In this document: in pieces, positions 61,601 to 64,000 of the stretch
How the letters are laid out: each line of letters starts with the position of its first letter
How positions within the stretch are numbered: position 1 is the stretch's first letter
Assembly: GCA_051294375.1 (NCBI GenBank)
Contig: CM119270.1
Coordinates: forward strand, 8,667,213 to 8,731,212
Direction of reading: 5' to 3'
DNA from: Paraspadella gotoi
Taxonomy: Eukaryota; Chaetognatha
DNA length: 64,000 bases
The notes under the pieces: generated by a model
Database searches by the model: none
What the model was told of the DNA's origin: nothing
The model's input: only the letters and a program-made list of their open reading frames with translations
Program-made: the position numbers and the translations under genes

Positions 61601-64000
61601 TTTTTTTTTGATGGGGACTTGGGGAGTTAATATAAAGGTAATTTTGGTTTTCTTTTTTTTCCTATTTTTTTTTCCTTTCTTTCCCTCAATACGTAATCTT
61701 TGAAACCTCGCGCAACGAAAGCCTCGTTAAAGCTTACGCCTTTTTGAAGTAAATCCTTGTGCTATTTGGATTAGTGGGAAACTGTAAAAATCAATAGAAA
61801 TGTAAATGTTTTCGGGAGCTGACTGACATGTGAATGGAAAGCACCAATATCGAAAATCGTAAGGTAGTCATTTTCATGAAAAAAATCGATTGTGTCTACT
61901 GTCATAGATTTGTGTATTATTAATACTTATCCTAATTTTGATAATGAAACGTATTATATAATTTTATATATTACCAAAATCACCCTTATGAATGAATTAT
62001 GAGTAGGTCTGACGATAATTTACCTTATTACCTACTCTTTGCTCCTTCTGAAAGGTTTTAATAGGTTTAATTTATACTTCCAATTTACAAAGTTTAAACG
62101 CTTTTGCTTTTTCTCATTCTTAGGCTCAATGACCCGATCGTGAAGCAAGAACGCGAAGCTCCGAAAGAAACAGCAGGAGATCCAGATGAGGCTCCAAATC
62201 CTTCACTTCCGCCCGACAGAAGGAAAGGCGCTCATCTCGTTACCAAGGCAACAGGTTGGTTGAGGGACGGGTTGTATATCATGACACAAAGTTCCTTAAG
62301 CCTTAAGCCTTAAGCCTTAAGCAAGATAAGGAATATAAAAGATCTAACATTCTACTATATAGTATATTATGAGGTTTAAGTTCATAATCTAATTAAATTA
62401 ACCACAAGTTAATTTAAACTACGTATTTAATACCACTGCCAAAATTTCGAAGCATACTTTTTTTAATAAAAAAAAGTTATGTTGCGATTTTTTTTTGAAA
62501 ATAATATGAAATGATTACTATTGTAATCATACCAAATTGTTGCTATTTTTTGAAGTATGAGTTTTTTATTTTGTTTTACGGTAATTCTTTCTATTTATTG
62601 AAGTAACTCGTAATGTATTATATTTTAAATTTTTTTCTCGCTCCGCTCTCCTTCCCTTTAAGACACGTTGCCCCCGACTATGTCGTCGTCGTCGTCGTCG
62701 CCTCCAGCGTCGTCGACAACGACGACGAGTCAGATGCTCCTCCAGCAACAGCCCCATCACCTCTCCGTCGTCTCCGCTCGTCAGACTCTGCTTCAAGAAG
62801 CGGCGTCGTCGAGCGGCGGAGGCAACGGCGCCTCCCTGGCCTCGGTGGCTGCGGCCGCCGCCGCTCACCTGAACGCCGCCGTCGCGCAACAGCAGCAACA
62901 GCAGCAGCTTTCGTCGTCGCTGCAGGAACAACAATTACTTCTGGCGGCGGCGGCGGCGGCCGGGAGCGGCGCGGCTACTCCGCCGCCGACGTCCACGTTG
63001 CTTTCCTCATCGTCGTCGTCGACTCCGTCGCCATCCTCTTCTCATCTCATCCTACAGGGTAGCATCACGCAACAGCAGCTCCAGCATCCCCAGCTTCATC
63101 CTCATCATTCACAGCATCACCAGCAACAGCAAATACTCGTAGGACAATTGAACGCGGGTTCGCCGTCTTACGCGGCAGCGGCGGCAGCTGCGGCAGCGGC
63201 CGGTCTGGGTTTGCCACAGGTGGTGGTCAAGCAGCAGGCGCCGTCGCCCGGGGTTTCGTCGCAATCGTCGTCGACGCATCAATTGCAACAGCAACATCAC
63301 CGAGTCGTTTCCTCGCCCAAGTCTCTCGTCGTCGTCGACAACAACAATCATCATCTGAGGTTGTTTATTTTTAGATTGTTTCTTTAAATGAGTAATAAAA
63401 TACTATTTACAAGACAAAAGAAAGAGAGAGAAAATAAAAGGAACAAAAAATAAAGAAGTAAAATAAAGACAATAAAGAAAGAAAGAAAGAAAGAAAGAAA
63501 AAAAGAAAAAAAGAACGAATAACCGATTAGCCAGCCAAGAGACAAAGAAAGAAACAAAAATAATACCATATTATGGCAACAGCCGGGTTGCCTGTGATGC
63601 TCATTGGGATGGGGCATCTCACTGTTGGCTTTGAGGGCTTCCGACCCTCAGTGACGCCTCCAGTCACTGGCGCGGTTACCCTAGGACGGTCTCGCTTTGC
63701 CAACGCAGAGGGAAGTCATTAGGACTGTGGATGGAACACTACGCCTGGGATGGTGTGTTCCCCCTCTGAGCCAATGGATTTGGCTGAACGATGGTGGACG
63801 TGAGGCGGTGTGAATATACCGCCACAATATCATACATAGGATGTGATGATCTCTAATTTTTCTTTCCCTCTCCACTTTCCACAGAGTCTCCAGTCCCCAC
63901 GCGCTCGTTCCATCCTCCCAGCTATACGCTTCTCCGCACGGCGCCGGAACCTCGGCTTCGGCGTCCCAGTCTTCGTCGCAGCCTTCGCCAGACACGAGTT
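50685..64000 (+). CDS. large Ser/Gln/Ala-rich, probably nuclear protein; transcript A (partial)
   Basis: Exons 50685-51706, 52039-52409, 52862-53711, 62124-62254, 62663-63359 and 63885 to beyond the window. Successive phases are 2, 1, 2, 1, 2, all consistent. About 1060 codons are visible. It starts MPPPKRPKTGRTR, a likely nuclear localisation signal. A Pro run, Gln/His tracts (QQQKQQQQRHHQ), Ser runs, SSRRKKTPH and a poly-Ala stretch follow. Exon 4 encodes LNDPIVKQEREAPKETA, and exon 5 has poly-Gln, poly-Ala and poly-Ser. No folded domain falls inside the window. The composition suits a transcription regulator whose DNA-binding or cofactor domain lies further right. Alternative promoters feeding a shared Q/A-rich body are known for ecdysone early genes such as Eip74EF and E75, but I see no ETS or nuclear-receptor domain to support a name. 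Confidence 0.65.
52039..52409 (+). CDS. transcript A exon 2
   Basis: Enters in phase 2 after TTATCCAG and leaves in phase 1 at CCG/GTTAGT. Encodes DAVFVKPETNSRQSIGP, a Ser run, PANVRSLGPDVVSVDVSGR, a poly-Ala run and VVTSQLMRGVHLSGRS. Confidence 0.75.
52862..53711 (+). CDS. transcript A exon 3
   Basis: Enters in phase 1 after TTTTTTCACAG and leaves in phase 2 at AAG/GTGAGG. It begins DPHSITRHATAEALVRCAVG. Ser/Thr-rich, with an acidic Asp run (GNGDDDDDARPKLPRD) and DADSDTDLPQLKTNEFVHI at the end. No known domain. Confidence 0.75.
53712..57000. other. long intron of transcript A
   Basis: AT-rich. Includes a G run with TTGGTTGG repeats near 54876-54920, a CTG/CAG-rich patch at 55215-55320 with no usable exon borders, (TG)n-like sequence at 55618-55678, and a short ATG frame with a CAA repeat at 56141-56323. 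A relic of the hairpin element of 63565-63835 lies at 56762-56812. Confidence 0.5.
56762..56812 (-). repeat. fragment of the multi-hairpin element
   Basis: About 50 bp (TGTGGCGGTATATTCACACC and the following CGCCTCACGTCCACCATC) that match, in reverse, the right end of the element at 63565-63835. Contains the stem GGCGGT/ACCGCC. Confidence 0.7.
57000..57103 (+). other. candidate 5' untranslated exon for transcript B
   Basis: Ends at a perfect donor (AAAGAG then GTGAGT) about 2.7 kb upstream of the ATG at 59835. A matching acceptor (TATATTCAG) lies at about 59777-59785, 50 bp before that ATG. The 5' border is unknown. Confidence 0.3.
57104..59785. other. intron-like AT-rich DNA
   Basis: Contains (CT)n at 58466-58526 and (GA)n at 58622-58658, which lie 95 bp apart and are complementary, so they could pair. 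Repeats of CAGCGCTGA/CAGCACTGA occur at 58973-59040 and 59180. No exon seen. Confidence 0.5.
59835..61444 (+). CDS. alternative first coding exon (transcript B), Ser/His-rich
   Basis: Starts MSEKSPGSDGAAVGSG and runs 536 codons plus 2 nt to a donor GG/GTGAGA. An in-frame TAA at 59799, with no AG between it and the ATG that fits, means the coding sequence starts in this exon. Sequence features: Arg-rich N-terminus, a His/Asn-rich stretch (ENYHFNHPHFYEQIPEEHFH), a long Ser/Thr-rich middle with scattered Cys, and a basic end (GRRNRRASSSMSR, RHRRRHLSRTQR). The exit phase is 2, the same as transcript A exon 3, and both fit exon 62124-62254. If unspliced, the frame stops three bases later as a 537-residue protein, so a separate intronless gene is the alternative. 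No known domain. Confidence 0.7.
61445..62123. other. intron before the shared exon
   Basis: AT-rich, T-rich runs, ending in a clear pyrimidine tract and TTCTTAG acceptor. Nothing else seen. Confidence 0.5.
62124..62254 (+). CDS. shared exon 4
   Basis: Encodes LNDPIVKQEREAPKETAGDP then DEAPNPSLPPDRRKGAHL and VTKATG, phase 2 in and phase 1 out (ACAG/GTTGGT). VKQE followed by acidic and Pro residues resembles SUMO-acceptor sites (psi-K-x-E), common in transcription regulators; that is an inference from the motif only. Confidence 0.7.
62292..62322. repeat. (CTTAAGC)n heptamer repeat
   Basis: Four units of CCTTAAG immediately inside the intron. Not a known arthropod or vertebrate telomere unit. 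Confidence 0.85.
62663..63359 (+). CDS. shared exon 5, poly-Gln/Ala/Ser
   Basis: Entry phase 1 after CCCTTTAAG; exit phase 2 at CTGAG/GTTGTT. Encodes a Ser run, SQMLLQQQPHHLSVVSARQ, VAAAAAAHLNAAVAQQQQ, an eight-residue Ala run, HPHHSQHHQQQQILVGQL and SPSYAAAAAAAAAAGLGL. This is typical of low-complexity activation or condensate-forming segments. Confidence 0.75.
63565..63835. mobile_element. multi-hairpin repeat element in intron 5
   Basis: About 270 bp with consecutive short stems: GAGGGCttccgacCCTC, CAGTGAcgcctccagTCACTG, AGCCAatggattTGGCT, and the terminal GGCGGTgtgaatatACCGCC. A 50-bp relic in opposite orientation lies at 56762-56812, so it is a dispersed family. No tRNA-type A/B boxes found. 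A MITE or an unclassified SINE tail is possible. Confidence 0.6.
63885..64000 (+). CDS. shared exon 6, runs off the window
   Basis: Starts after TTTCCACAG in phase 2 (completing Arg) and reads VSSPHALVPSSQLYASPHGA then GTSASASQSSSQPSPDTS to the window edge. Confidence 0.65.

Overview
The window is nuclear DNA from an animal, most likely a bilaterian invertebrate. It has phased GT-AG introns, a TRIM9/TRIM67-type E3 ligase exon, a DEG/ENaC sodium-channel gene, secreted cysteine-rich proteins, a tRNA-derived SINE and foldback elements. Coding DNA is GC-rich (poly-Ser, Gln and Ala runs) inside AT-rich non-coding DNA that is crowded with (CT)n/(GA)n tracts. I cannot name the clade. The sequence looks like a long-read draft: there are five N gaps (25 or 10 N), and paired copies differ mainly by single-base indels.

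Layout. 1-6056: no gene; microsatellites and a tandem array of ~330-bp repeats (4189-5162). 6057-8585, minus strand: a DEG/ENaC channel modelled as seven phase-compatible exons, with a decayed ~0.5-kb exon duplication beside it (8287-9000). 9300-14900: mostly repeats and weak exon candidates. 14970-15853 and 16275-17308, plus strand: two tandem paralogous genes for small secreted, disulfide-rich proteins, each with three exons and phase-1 introns. 18104-19297, minus strand: first coding exon of a TRIM9/TRIM67-like ligase. 20232-29667 and 29693-39630: the same ~9.5-kb segment twice, meeting exactly at a 25-N gap, so probably two unmerged overlapping contigs rather than a real duplication. The segment holds a coiled-coil RING protein gene (intact in the second copy, frameshifted in the first), a foldback MITE with a nested SINE, and a ~3-kb foldback element with ~0.85-kb inverted arms. 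39631-50580: no convincing gene except a possible TATA-driven signal-peptide exon. 50685-64000, plus strand: exons of a large low-complexity, probably nuclear, protein. Two alternative 5' coding blocks (50685-53711 and 59835-61444) end in the same splice phase and both fit the next exon at 62124. The gene runs off the right edge.

The genes do not form an obvious pathway. The most interesting points are the cysteine-rich gene pair, the alternative N-terminal exons, the large foldback element, and the evidence that the central duplication is an assembly artefact.
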